Shown: positions 48,401-52,290 of the stretch, piece after piece | Layout of the letters: each line of letters starts with the position of its first letter | How positions within the stretch are numbered: position 1 is the stretch's first letter | Assembly: GCF_014805685.1 (NCBI RefSeq) | Contig: NC_060892.1 | Coordinates: 4,815,490 to 4,879,489, forward strand | Reading direction: 5' to 3' | DNA: 64,000 nt | Source of the DNA: Silurus meridionalis | Taxonomy: Eukaryota; Chordata; Actinopteri; Siluriformes; Siluridae | Notes under the pieces: model-generated | What the model was told of the DNA's origin: nothing | The model's input: only the letters and a program-made list of their open reading frames with translations | The model's database searches: none | Position numbers and translations under genes: made by a program

Positions 48401-50081
48401 CGATGGGACTATTCAAAGATGGCTTTAAACTAGGGGTGTACACAAAATTCATGATTCGGTAGTACTTCGGTTTTTAAGTCACATGTGCACCGAAACCCGA
48501 AAGCCCTGTACCGAAAAAGTTTAGAATGAATACGTGTACCTTTTACAGCCCTATTTTAAACATTACACTACGCATAAACGTGATTTCGGAGACCCTGAAT
48601 TTGGCTTGGTTGTTGCTGCCTGATGGGCTGGTTTGACCCTATCAGAAACTGCAGATCACCTGGGATTTTCACACAGACAAAATTGTGCAAAAAACCATTC
48701 CCCATCCAATGAGCAGAGGTTACTGCGAGTGGAAACACCTTGTTGATGAGAGAGGTCACAGGAGAATGGCCAGGCTGGTTTGCGCTGACAGGAAATCTAT
48801 AGTAACTCAAATCACACCCCATTTACAACCATGTAGAGCAGGAAACTAATGGTTTTTGAAAAGTGAAAAGCATCTCAGATCATGTGTCAAACTTTGAGCG
48901 GCTTGTCTACACAACTGCAGAAGAACATCACTCCTGTCCGTCAAGAACGGAAATCTGAGGCTGGAGCGGGTTGAACAGGTTGATTACACTGATTACAAAC
49001 TTGATGTATTGGGTTTATGAATGATTTTGAACTGAAAAATTGTTTAAAAAAAAAAATGATACATTGGGTTTCAATGATTAAACAACGAAACCATGAGAAA
49101 TGTAGCCTCTGAAAACAATGATTTTACAGTCCTAAGAGGCCATGCATTATAATCAACTTTTCTTTGTTATTGTATTGTGATCTCGACATAACGAGTTGTT
49201 GGATACGCAGAAAAATTAAGTACTGATTACGAGGAACAATGTTTGTTAGGTCGAGATCAAGAGAAAATTAAATCCCTCAAATAGTTTCACATTCCCTTTT
49301 CATCTGCTAGCATGGGTCTTTAATATGTACACTGCAATTTAATTTTCGTCACTTCAACTCAGTACATATCCCTCAAGCTGAGCAAGGTGTACTCGAGTAG
49401 AGAAAATATAACATTGTGCAATGCCTTTGGGACTGGTAATCAGTGACTTAATAAGTGTTTGTGTGCGTGTGTGTATCTACTCATGTTCCTTTGTGACATG
49501 CTGTTATACTTTATAATGAGGTGAGAGACTCTGGCATTTTTGTATACCGTGGCAAACTATGGCACTGTGTACTGTTAATTTTCCCATACCTGTTTAGGTG
49601 TCACTACAACAGCCAAATGAGGCTGGAATGTGCTGCGTCTGTCTGTGATTGCCTCGCCATGTTTAATCGCTGGGAGCTCCTCATCTGAATCTACCACAAA
49701 CACACAAACACACACAGACATTTTTCCTCAGGGTGTACACTATAAGAAGCCGATAGATTACAAAAATGCTCATAGTGTCATCATAACCTAAGTGCTTTCT
49801 AAAGAAGGTAATTTAATGTCAATTCTCTGGAGCGGCATCAAACCTTCGTACGACGCGGATGTAAAGCAGATGAACGGATTTGTTCAGAACTGACAGGTTG
49901 GAAAGGTAAAACCTGCAATTGCATATGCTGGTTCGAGGACTCTGCGTACCTGTGGAGAAGAGGGAGAAAAGACGAGTCTGCTCGTTGCTGAGCCGCAGGA
50001 CGCCGTAATCTGCAATTTCAACGCCATCCCAGGCGTCGTCCTGTTCCTCTGTCCTCTTCGCATGCTGTGGCTCCGGTCCAT
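15262..50081 (-). CDS. impact: impact gene, partial: six exons, C-terminal ~196 residues
   Basis: IMPACT is a cytosolic protein that binds GCN1 and so restrains activation of the eIF2-alpha kinase GCN2. Six minus-strand exons join in one frame: 50081-49950, 49690-49590, 36554-36481, 32471-32381, 27597-27463 and 15321-15262. All have AG acceptors and, except the last, GT donors, and the exon phases agree (1, 0, 2, 0, 0). The joined product has the acidic linker, then the UPF0029/IMPACT domain with [43 protein letters not shown] and [13 protein letters not shown], then a lysine-rich tail. The human protein is about 320 residues, so roughly the last two thirds is here. The RWD domain that should precede it was not found and is presumed to lie off the right edge. 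No stop or frameshift interrupts the exons, so the gene looks functional. Introns hold only repeats and unassigned DNA. Confidence 0.93.
15322..15756. other. Intronic DNA of impact, no feature
   Basis: Follows the polypyrimidine tract of the last intron. Nothing recognised. Confidence 0.5.
15757..16500 (+). mobile_element. Tc1-like relic, subfamily D, carrying a nested SINE
   Basis: Left end ATATGGACAAAAATACAGGA, then a tRNA-Glu SINE (15789-16020), then the body from TGGTTCTTCCCCAAACTGTT to the right end GTCCATATAGTGTATAACAG. The transposase C-terminus is recognisable (TGAGTACCTGACTTTACGAA) but frameshifted. Confidence 0.8.
15789..16020 (+). mobile_element. tRNA-Glu-derived SINE, head truncated
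   Basis: Keeps the 3' half of a tRNA-Glu (GCGGCCCGGGTTCGATTCCC with B box, then GGTCAGGGAA). The body TAGGGTTGCACAAGCCAGTG is shared with 29.5 kb, and the tail is GATCCGCTGTGGCGACCCCT. The tail matches the 3' end of the RTE LINE at 19.47 kb. The A-box half of the tRNA is missing. Confidence 0.9.
16501..18299. other. Intronic DNA of impact, unassigned
   Basis: Contains a stretch rich in GCTAGC/TAGCTA words (16640-17130) and a short near-duplication GGGAGTCTCTCACCATGG / GGAAGTCTCACACCATG at about 17311. Clusters of TCATCA words lie near 18060-18125. No exon recognised. Confidence 0.35.
18300..18735 (+). mobile_element. Tc1-like relic, subfamily F, C-terminal part
   Basis: Shows CCAAAAGACTGCACCTCATT, GGCCAAGTCAATCAGAAGAC, CCAATTGAGCATGTTTTTTA and TGGTGATGACAATTTGATGG, parallel to the element at 23.1-24.4 kb. 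No open frame survives. Nothing is recognised in 18736-18987. Confidence 0.65.
18988..19515 (+). pseudogene. RTE-clade LINE, internally deleted, 3' end
   Basis: Starts with the reverse-transcriptase piece [14 protein letters not shown] and then jumps directly to [20 protein letters not shown]. It continues [17 protein letters not shown] and [20 protein letters not shown] to the 3' tail GATCCGCTGTGACGACCACT. The segment between the FVDLEK-type motif and YLGS, including the FADD catalytic motif, is absent. In-frame stops are present. Confidence 0.85.
19509..19872. repeat. Fold-back (inverted-repeat) element
   Basis: CATCAAACTAATTTAAATAT at about 19538 pairs inversely with ATATTTAAATTAGTTTGATG at about 19760. 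The match extends through AAGATAACAAGTGAACACAA to give about 57 paired bases. Outer ends AATCGCAGATGTTTTC and GAAAACATCAGCGATT also pair. It resembles the terminal part of a fish Tc1-like family. The overlap with the LINE tail is only a few bases. Nothing is recognised in 19873-20267. Confidence 0.75.
20268..22152. mobile_element. Tigger/pogo-like miniature element with internal satellite
   Basis: Left end CAGTGGAACCCGGTTATCTC and right end (inverse) CAGTGGAACCCGGTTATGTC, each flanked by TA, fit a Tc1/mariner-superfamily element of the Tigger/pogo type. Subterminal GGTTAYCTCGA words repeat at both ends (20279, 20293, 20371, 20438; 22080, 22094). The interior is non-coding and built from nested tandem repeats described separately. 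Poly-Phe and poly-Lys frames over it are artefacts of T runs. Confidence 0.85.
20451..21782. repeat. Two-level tandem repeat inside the Tigger-like element
   Basis: The long unit begins GCACTGTGCAGCCGCAGAAG at 20451, 20949 and 21426 (periods 498 and 477 bp). Inside each, a short unit starting with the palindrome CCACATGTGG, then ACTAAATGTGAGACGGCACT and a T run, is itself tandem. It starts at 20736, 20791, 20861, 20924; 21226, 21282, 21338, 21401; and 21724, with spacing 55-70 bp set by T-run length. A diverged partial long unit lies at about 21850-21910. Confidence 0.95.
22155..23060. other. Intronic DNA of impact, unassigned
   Basis: No exon or repeat signature recognised. 22310-22500 is less AT-rich and could be a conserved non-coding block. 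Confidence 0.35.
23061..24411 (+). mobile_element. Tc1-like relic, subfamily F, near full-length
   Basis: Runs from CCAAAAGTAATTAGACAATT to the right terminus CACTGTCCAAATATTTCTGG. The transposase is fragmented: the helix-turn-helix region near 23240-23330, then CCTCTGTTAAACATGGTGGA, and GACAAAGACCCAAACATACT. Multiple frameshifts and stops occur. A (GA)n tract interrupts the N-terminal region, and the left inverted repeat is missing. Confidence 0.8.
23336..23420. repeat. (GA)n(GAAA)n microsatellite and A run
   Basis: About 22 GA units, then GAAA units, GAGCGAGAAAGAGG and 14 A. It lies within the transposase relic and produces a spurious Arg-Glu frame. Confidence 0.97.
24453..25512 (-). pseudogene. 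Tc1-like transposase relic, subfamily E, 5' truncated
   Basis: Read on the minus strand it gives [57 protein letters not shown] and [15 protein letters not shown] text, which are the second helix-turn-helix and the start of the DDE catalytic domain (DET written NET here). The left end AACAAAAGTGAGTACAC is the terminal repeat. The N-terminal third and the other terminus are missing after about 25512. Several frameshifts. Confidence 0.88.
25540..25820 (+). repeat. Common teleost dispersed repeat, unclassified
   Basis: CCAGAACCTATCCTGGAAAA, GTGCAGTTCAGGGCACCATA, CAGCATGTTTTTAGGTGGTG and AACCGGGAAACCTGGAATGA follow the order seen in a widespread fish repeat. Family assignment unknown. 25821-26199 shows no clear feature. 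Confidence 0.55.
26200..27005 (+). repeat. Family A dispersed repeat, interrupted
   Basis: GAGGATGGATTTGAAATATA and GTCTGCTACAAAAGCTTAGG precede, and CGGTTCCTCTCAAGGTTTCG with CAGGGAGTTTTTCCTTTCCA follow, a 433-bp insertion at 26340-26772. It ends with GCAAATAAATAAAAATGAAC. Confidence 0.8.
26340..26772. mobile_element. 433-bp TIR element with TA target duplication
   Basis: Left end GGAGTTGGTGACCCTGGGGA and right end (inverse) GGAGTTGGCGACCCTGGAGC, flanked on both sides by TA. Similarity continues inward: TTTCGAACCCC versus ATCGAACCCC, and CTATAATGGAGCGGCGGAG versus TATAATGGATCAGCGGAG, giving imperfect terminal repeats of about 80 bp. It is GC-richer than its surroundings and encodes no recognisable protein (an 88-residue minus frame at 26781-26515 is unrecognised). 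Family unknown. Confidence 0.85.
27006..27462. other. Intronic DNA of impact, no feature
   Basis: No recognised element between family A and the impact exon at 27463. Confidence 0.45.
27463..27597 (-). CDS. impact: impact exon: [13 protein letters not shown] segment
   Basis: 135-nt exon in phase 0 at both ends, with acceptor TTTTTTGTAG and donor GTATGG. It encodes 45 residues beginning ILDVRNVL, then [20 protein letters not shown], then [17 protein letters not shown]. The RWYGG.LLGP.R.KHI motif is the most diagnostic element of the family. The next intron runs about 12.1 kb to the terminal exon. Confidence 0.96.
27735..28140 (-). mobile_element. Tc1-like relic, subfamily D, with SINE fragment inside
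   Basis: CCAATTTATCCCAATGGTGT and CATATCTTCATTTACGG are subfamily D. They are interrupted by about 130 bp of SINE text and resume at CACTGTCATGATGGAACAAG through GGAAGAACCACATACCGC. Confidence 0.75.
27855..27985 (-). mobile_element. tRNA-derived SINE fragment, body and type-i tail
   Basis: Read on the minus strand: AGCTGCCATTCCTGGGCCCC, TGAGCAAGGCCCCTAACCCC and GCTGGATAACGGCATCTA. These match the body and tail of the SINE at 58.7 kb. The tRNA head is absent. Confidence 0.7.
28141..29399. other. Intronic DNA of impact, unassigned
   Basis: No exon or repeat recognised. The 28540-28900 part is less AT-rich with no open frame of note. Confidence 0.35.
29400..30072 (-). mobile_element. Tc1-like relic, subfamily D, carrying a nested SINE
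   Basis: Left end AAAAGTTTGCGGACACCTGT, then the SINE at 29492-29738, then GGAGATTTTTGCTTATTCAG, GCATTGCCATGATGGAACAG and the right end AGTTTGTCCATATAGTGTAT. Confidence 0.82.
29492..29738 (+). mobile_element. tRNA-Glu-derived SINE, complete
   Basis: Positions 29492-29563 are a near-intact tRNA-Glu: TCCCTGGTGGTCTAGTGGTT (A box), a CTC anticodon in the loop CTCTCAC, the B-box GTTCGATTCCCGGTCAGGGA, and paired acceptor ends TCCCTGG/TCAGGGA. There is no CCA and no isolated tRNA context; it continues into a SINE body (TAGGGTTGCACAAGCCAGTG) and an RTE-like tail (GCTGTGGCGACCCCTAAATG). It is therefore a retroposon, not a tRNA gene. Confidence 0.95.
30452..30820 (-). mobile_element. Tc1-like miniature element, subfamily D, both ends present
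   Basis: Left end ATTATGGACAAAAATTTTGT and right end CCTTTGTCAATATAAGTGTA are degenerate inverted repeats. The interior is shortened and includes a 17-bp tandem duplication GAGGTCCAAATCATGTT (about 30600-30634). It is a deletion derivative. Confidence 0.8.
30821..31808. other. Intronic DNA of impact, unassigned
   Basis: Long T runs at about 31088-31107 and 31551-31561. Nothing else recognised. Confidence 0.4.
31809..31892. repeat. (GATC)n(TCTA)n microsatellite
   Basis: GATCGATCGATC followed by about 18 units of TATC. The plus-strand Ser-Ile-Tyr-Leu frame across it is an artefact. Confidence 0.98.
31893..32380. other. Intronic DNA of impact, unassigned
   Basis: No repeat recognised. A 122-residue minus-strand frame (32433-32065) overlaps the impact exon in a different frame and is not supported. 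Confidence 0.4.
32381..32471 (-). CDS. impact: impact exon: [12 protein letters not shown] segment
   Basis: 91-nt exon with a CT-rich tract and AATAG acceptor, and donor GTCTGT. The first base completes Arg from the previous exon; the rest encodes IFCEDKK and then [20 protein letters not shown] followed by LLQ. The acidic-glycine core is a signature of the IMPACT/YigZ-type UPF0029 fold. Two longer open frames overlap this exon on the two strands; neither has the family match or the splice logic of this reading. Confidence 0.95.
32472..32875. other. Intronic DNA of impact, unassigned
   Basis: A 110-residue plus-strand frame (32454-32786) begins with an acceptor-like TTTGTCTTCGCAG, but this is antisense to the impact exon and shows no family match. 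Confidence 0.4.
32876..32951. mobile_element. Tigger/pogo-like terminal fragment
   Basis: ACAGGTAGTCCCCGAGTTAC resembles the start at 4430 and typical Tigger-type ends. A hAT miniature is inserted at its right side. Confidence 0.4.
32952..33251. mobile_element. hAT miniature element with 8-bp target duplication
   Basis: Begins CAGGGGTCACCAACATGGTG and ends AGGTTGGTGACCCTTG. It is flanked by perfect 8-bp GCCTAGCC at 32944-32951 and 33252-33259. Ends and target length are those of hAT elements. 300 bp, non-coding. Nothing is seen between 33260 and 33381. Confidence 0.95.
33382..33505. repeat. (TA)n microsatellite with GATA/GA border
   Basis: About 42 TA units, then imperfect GAGATATATA text. 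Poly Tyr-Ile frames are artefacts. Confidence 0.97.
33515..34440 (+). pseudogene. Tc1-like transposase relic, subfamily E
   Basis: The start [20 protein letters not shown] at 33752 is followed by the helix-turn-helix region, then a deletion, then [25 protein letters not shown]-like text, and [20 protein letters not shown] followed by [17 protein letters not shown]. That includes the second half of the DDE domain. Stops and frameshifts break it. Flanking GGCAACAAAAGTGATTACAC and GTGAGTACATCCTCACACA are decayed terminal repeats. Confidence 0.88.
34505..34950 (-). pseudogene. Tc1-like relic, subfamily D, best-preserved tail
   Basis: The minus strand reads [20 protein letters not shown] then [17 protein letters not shown], the C-terminus of a Tc1-type transposase. 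The left terminal text is GACAGAAGTTTGTGACCACC. The rest is frameshifted. Confidence 0.85.
35024..35617. mobile_element. hAT miniature element, copy 2, split and right-truncated
   Basis: Starts CAGGGGTCACCAACATGGTG as at 32952. After an insertion (35089-35458) it resumes with ATAGATGAATATCATAAATT and CTGGTAGCCCTTCACATTAA. Similarity to copy 1 stops at about 35617, so the right terminus is missing. Confidence 0.85.
35089..35458. mobile_element. Possible solo LTR (370 bp)
   Basis: The insertion within the hAT copy starts TGTCACGGCTAAACCAAG and ends GGATGTTCCTGACA, i.e. TG...CA with the short inverted ends TGTCA/TGACA. Flanks GAATC and AAATC differ at one base and could be a 5-bp target duplication. 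A CTTATAAAGG string at about 35351 could be a TATA box. No internal retroviral-type genes are present. It could instead be another kind of insertion. Confidence 0.5.
35618..36480. other. Intronic DNA of impact, unassigned
   Basis: A 62-residue minus frame (35937-35749) reads [21 protein letters not shown] considered a decayed hAT transposase but cannot support it. Otherwise featureless. Confidence 0.35.
36481..36554 (-). CDS. impact: impact exon: [20 protein letters not shown] segment
   Basis: 74-nt exon with acceptor TTTGTTGCAG and donor GTATGTG. It encodes [20 protein letters not shown] followed by IYAY and two bases of an Arg codon (phase 2). The [15 protein letters not shown] stretch is among the most conserved in IMPACT orthologues. 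It is flanked by introns of about 13.0 kb and 4.0 kb. Confidence 0.95.
36555..37089. other. Intronic DNA of impact, unassigned
   Basis: A 133-residue minus frame (37142-36741) is the longest unassigned frame here. Its composition follows the local AT-rich, TTG-rich strand bias and it has no recognised domain. Confidence 0.35.
37090..37690. repeat. Diverged tandem repeat, three units
   Basis: Cores CCACAGGTACACTCTTTAAA (37131), GTAGGTGCACGCTTCAAACT (37371) and CCACAAGTGCACTCTGCAAA (37646) are each followed by TTAATTAGAAC or TTCATTAGGAC. They are spaced about 240 and 275 bp. Between them is C/A-rich AACATAA low-complexity sequence. Nothing is seen in 37691-38173. Confidence 0.7.
38174..38879 (+). 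mobile_element. DNA transposon family C, copy 1
   Basis: Left end ACTGTAATTTCCGGACTATA and right end (inverse) TACCGTATTTTTCGGACTAT are imperfect terminal inverted repeats. The interior GAGTTTTGGAAACATGTCTG and GGTCTAATGTTATGGGGTTC is shared with copies at 51.4 and 62.7 kb. A 109-residue frame (38524-38853) is open here but broken in copy 2, so it is probably fortuitous. Superfamily unknown. Confidence 0.85.
38931..38992 (+). repeat. Family A fragment
   Basis: TAAGTCTGGTTCCTCTCAAG then TTTCGTCCTCACATCATC and AAGGGAGTTTTTTAC: only the central core remains. Confidence 0.75.
39245..39860. repeat. Diverged tandem duplication, ~395-bp period
   Basis: AAGGTTTTAGATGTCTTTAG at 39308 recurs as AAGGTTTTAGACGTCTTAAG at about 39701. 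TCACAGCCAGCCGGGTACTT and TCACAGCCAGTTGGGTACCT follow, as do CCAAACCTGCATATCCAAGC and CTCTGCATATGCATGC. The first unit carries C/A-rich low-complexity sequence (39448-39640). Confidence 0.75.
39876..39898. repeat. (AC)n microsatellite
   Basis: About 11 AC units beside the tandem duplication. Confidence 0.95.
39955..41010 (-). pseudogene. RTE-clade LINE reverse-transcriptase relic
   Basis: Minus-strand translations in changing frames give [57 protein letters not shown], then [40 protein letters not shown] and [17 protein letters not shown]. The catalytic FADD motif has become FVED. A segment between [12 protein letters not shown] and the FVED region is deleted, and frameshifts separate the blocks. 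The 3' tail seen at 19.47 kb is absent. Confidence 0.9.
41011..41899. other. Intronic DNA of impact, unassigned
   Basis: No exon or repeat signature recognised. Confidence 0.4.
41900..42532 (+). repeat. Family A dispersed repeat, longest copy
   Basis: Extends upstream of the usual core: CATCCTGAGGTTTGGCCAGC, CCCGTACCACCCAGAGACGT and GGCATGGAGAAGCTGGTGTT. Then come GGGAGTTTTTCCTTGCCACA, GTAAAGCTGCTTTGAGACAA and a tail reading AAACTTGACTTGACA. The tail is a TTGAC repeat rather than the TTGAA repeat of the copy at 10.9 kb. Confidence 0.85.
42533..43371. other. Intronic DNA of impact, unassigned
   Basis: A C run (42609-42616) and an AAAAG repeat (about 42806-42830). Nothing else recognised. Confidence 0.4.
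43372..43595 (-). mobile_element. tRNA-derived SINE with type-ii tail
   Basis: On the minus strand TTGGTAGCTCAGTGGTGAAG (A box) is followed by GGTTACTGACCAGTCAGTAA, a diverged B box, the body AGCTGCCACTATTGTGGCCC, and a tail reading GAGAAAGAATTTCACTGTGC. The same tail is on the SINE at 55.9 kb. Confidence 0.8.
43596..45344. other. Intronic DNA of impact, AT-rich, unassigned
   Basis: A short tandem TATATTTCTAT unit (three times, about 45270-45302) and A/T runs at 44463-44478 and 44569-44579. No gene recognised. Confidence 0.4.
45345..45569 (-). pseudogene. Tc1-like transposase N-terminus (helix-turn-helix)
   Basis: The minus strand gives [40 protein letters not shown] and [11 protein letters not shown]. 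This is the first paired-type DNA-binding helix-turn-helix of a Tc1-like transposase. It breaks off after about 75 residues into AT-rich DNA, so the catalytic domain is absent. It is a different subfamily from D, E and F. Confidence 0.88.
45595..46235 (-). mobile_element. Tc1-like deletion derivative, subfamily E
   Basis: Ends pair: GTACAGCAGTACAGATTTGC with GTCATTAGTGTC at the left, and AATAATGGCTGCATGTTAAG with AGTAAATCTGTACTGCTATA at the right. The middle keeps only the second half of the transposase, in antisense (CAGCCCCAAACCATGATGCT). It also contains a 20-base A run. An internally deleted, non-autonomous form. Confidence 0.85.
46236..47389. other. Intronic DNA of impact, unassigned
   Basis: 46700-47230 is less AT-rich. 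No exon with splice and family support was found. Confidence 0.35.
47390..47910. repeat. AACAAAT minisatellite with 176-bp higher-order period
   Basis: Built of 15-18 bp AAAAACAAATAACAAAT-like units. A marker word GGAACAAATTGA occurs at 47471, 47647 and 47823, exactly 176 bp apart, within otherwise near-identical text. The plus strand is nearly free of T and G. The last unit is incomplete. Confidence 0.95.
47911..48599. other. Intronic DNA of impact, unassigned
   Basis: ACTTCCTGTATATCTTGA (about 48100) is the inverse of TCAAGATATACAGGAAGT at about 47962, a 17-18 bp inverted repeat just outside the minisatellite. Otherwise featureless. Confidence 0.5.
48600..48970 (+). pseudogene. Tc1-like transposase N-terminal relic
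   Basis: The plus strand encodes [15 protein letters not shown] text, then [20 protein letters not shown] followed by IVTQI, which is the second helix-turn-helix of a Tc1-like transposase. The catalytic domain and ends are missing. Confidence 0.8.
48971..49589. other. Intronic DNA; short palindrome at 49181-49258
   Basis: GATCTCGAC at 49181 and GTCGAGATC at 49250 form 9-bp arms; CGACATAACGAG resembles the Tigger-like ends at 22.1 kb. Otherwise unassigned. Confidence 0.35.
49590..49690 (-). CDS. impact: impact exon: start of the IMPACT/UPF0029 domain
   Basis: 101-nt exon with acceptor TTTGTGGTAG and donor GTATGG, only 259 bp from the preceding exon. It encodes [20 protein letters not shown] and then [13 protein letters not shown], ending in phase 0. 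The [13 protein letters not shown] motif is the hallmark start of the IMPACT domain. The following intron is about 13.0 kb, the longest in the window, and carries many transposon relics. Confidence 0.94.
49691..49949. other. Short impact intron (259 bp)
   Basis: Flanked by donor GTACGC and acceptor TTGTGGTAG on the minus strand; no repeat inside. Confidence 0.85.
49950..50081 (-). CDS. impact: impact exon: acidic linker
   Basis: 132-nt exon between a TTAGCAG acceptor and a GTACGC donor. It enters with one base of a codon from upstream and leaves one base (phase 1) that completes an Asp codon in the next exon. It reads through [20 protein letters not shown] and is rich in Glu and Asp. It corresponds to the poorly conserved linker between the RWD and IMPACT domains, so identity here rests on frame, spacing and the adjoining exon more than on similarity. 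A second AG three bases upstream (TTAG/CAG) could give an alternative acceptor adding one residue. Confidence 0.85.
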
Positions 50082-50527
50082 CTGCTAACAAACAGAATGT
50101 GTGTGATGGCACACCCTGCTCCAGAACAATGCTCTCATTATCTTCAGCCCGAATTCCACCCGACTCCTAGAATTATCTAAGTTTTCGTGAAGTATGTAAT
50201 TGGTGCACTTCAATCAATGCACACAGTCTTCACAGAATGGTGGAAAAGGTCAAAGACCTGGATCGTGCTGAGACAGAGGGACTGATTTGTACGTTCTGCC
50301 GCCAGAAACATGCTAATCAGCACTGAGAACACTATTTTTTACTCTGTAACCGAAACCGAGCTTCAGCTTAACCTTGGTGAAACCAAAATGATAGAACGGC
50401 AATTCCCTCACAGACTGTGTTTAATGCCCAATTATAAACCTGAACATTTCAAATATCAGGTGTTAGGATTAGAGGTGCAGGAAAAAAGTTCCAATTTTCC
50501 AATTCAATTAATTTTAGTTGTATACCG

Positions 50528-50528
<1 letters not shown>
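50082..50528. other. Upstream impact intron, no further exon recognised
   Basis: I searched this and the rest of the right-hand region for RWD-domain text (the WVEKIRE-type segment) and did not find it. Confidence 0.45.

Positions 50529-50574
<46 letters not shown>
50529..50574. repeat. (TA)n microsatellite
   Basis: About 23 TA units. Confidence 0.97.
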
Positions 50575-50578
<4 letters not shown>

Positions 50579-50730
50579 CTGCCAACATTACATCATGGAC
50601 TCACAACACCACATCCAGTTACAACAGTAAAAGCATTGGATGTTGTAATTTTTCTGTTTAAATAAAGAGTTAAGGGGGGATTTAATGTATTACTAGGTTT
50701 CTGTTGTTGGACACTGGTAGTGTGTATATA

Positions 50731-50735
<5 letters not shown>

Positions 50736-50783
<48 letters not shown>
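50736..50783. repeat. (TA)n microsatellite
   Basis: About 24 TA units preceded by GTGTGTATATAGTGTG; 160 bp from the previous one. Confidence 0.97.
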
Positions 50784-50788
<5 letters not shown>

Positions 50789-50913
50789 AAAGCTTTTGCA
50801 TTTTTTTTTCTTTTTCAGAACAACGGAAGAGCACACAGCTGTCAATCAGACAAAATGGGCTGGACAGAGCGGTAAATAGCAACACCAAAAATGGCAAAAG
50901 CACACACATCCTT

Positions 50914-52290
50914 CACTCGAGTAAAAGTACAGATCATATTTTAAAAGATTTTAAAACTAAAAGATAGAATACTGACATTTTTTTTTTTTACTCAAATTAA
51001 AGCAAAGAGGTTTGGGCTCTGACTTTGAGCTTAAGTAATCCTTCAATCCTAATAAATGTATTCAGGCTAAACATCCACCATATAAAACACAAGCAAAGAA
51101 AAGATGATGATCAGGTGATCAGGAATGTGTCTGTTCCCAGTCATGTTTACATCCCTGACTCCCTCTATCTCATCCGCGTTAACCCCAGACTTCTTTTTGC
51201 CTTCTGCCTGCTCGTTGTTAGCTTCGTAAACTAGCCTACGTCTGTGGTGTGTTAGAGCCAGGAAATTAAACACCAGCGGCAGGTTGAAAAAGCCGAGCAG
51301 TGACAGGAAATATCTCGATGGGCTCAAAACGGTGTGCAATGAGAAGAAAGTACCGTATTTCTTTGGACTATAAGCCGCTACTTTTTTCTACGTTTTGAAC
51401 CCCGCGGCTTAAACAACGAAGCGGCTAATTTATGGATTTTTCCTGGGTTTTTCCCGGTTTCACAAACTTCAAGCCAAAAAACTGAACCCCATAATATTAG
51501 ACTAATGATATTTCCGAACGGAAACGAAAAAACGCACCTCACCTGTGTTCTGAGCTGCACGGCATCGGGAGCAAAAAAAGTTTTTTTTTAACGCACGACG
51601 ATGGCAAAAGATAAACTCCCGAGAGAAATAGTTGTGAAAGGAAGGAGGAAGACAGTGAACAATGACTTTCTTGGTCGGCTACTGTTTAGATACAAGTCGT
51701 TGTAGCGCGTTGAGTCTGGGTCATGGGAGAGCTCACTAACTCCAGTTGCAACAGAAATCATATAAGCACAGACAGGTTTCCAAAACTCGTGCTTTTTTAT
51801 TTTTCTTGGCAACAGCGTTACAGGTTAGTCAAAGAAACTTAGAAATGAGCATCAGAAAATAATAAGGACATATTCATCGGTCTTGCACACATGCAGTAAT
51901 AGCGGAGAAATGCAGCGCCAGGCTATTCCCAAAATGCCGCTCTGCTCTTAAAGGAAGCGCAACATATTTCACCCGTTACACTGTGTAACAGACACTGTCT
52001 TTCATTAAAGCCTGTGTAAAGTTCATTAGTTTCAGTGTAGACACCTGCGGCTTATAGACAGCTTATTTATGTTCAAAATAAAAATCTCAGTCAAATTCAG
52101 TGGGTGCGGCTTATACATGGGTGCGCTTAATAGTCCGTAGGAAGTAAAAAAAATGGAATGAGAAAGTAAAAAGTGAAGTAAAGTACTGATAACTGGAAAA
52201 TCTACTTAAGCACAATAACAAAGTATTTGCCTGAAAGGGCCATTTTTTGCTGCATTTTAATTTAAGAAAGATTGTACAGAATCGCATTTT
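50914..52290 (-). mobile_element. hAT-like element, copy 2, split by family C
   Basis: On the minus strand it matches 7690-8240. One arm (52290-52140) reads CAAATACTTTGTTATTGTGC and AGTACTTTACTTCACTTTTT. The other (51351-50914) carries TTTAATTTCCTGGCTCTAAC, GTAAACATGACTGGGAACAG and an end with ACTCGAGTGAAGG. Between them is a complete family C insertion. A 90-residue frame (51339-51067) is open here only. Confidence 0.75.
51352..52139 (-). mobile_element. DNA transposon family C, copy 2
   Basis: Left end ACCGTATTTCTTTGGACTAT and right end (inverse) CTACGGACTATTAAGCGCAC. Internally on the minus strand it has GAGTTTTGGAAACCTGTCTG, CAACTGGAGTTAGTGAGCTC and GGTGCGTTTTTTCGTTTCCG. It retains a segment (GCTCCCGATGCCGTGCAGCT) deleted from copy 1. 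Confidence 0.88.
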
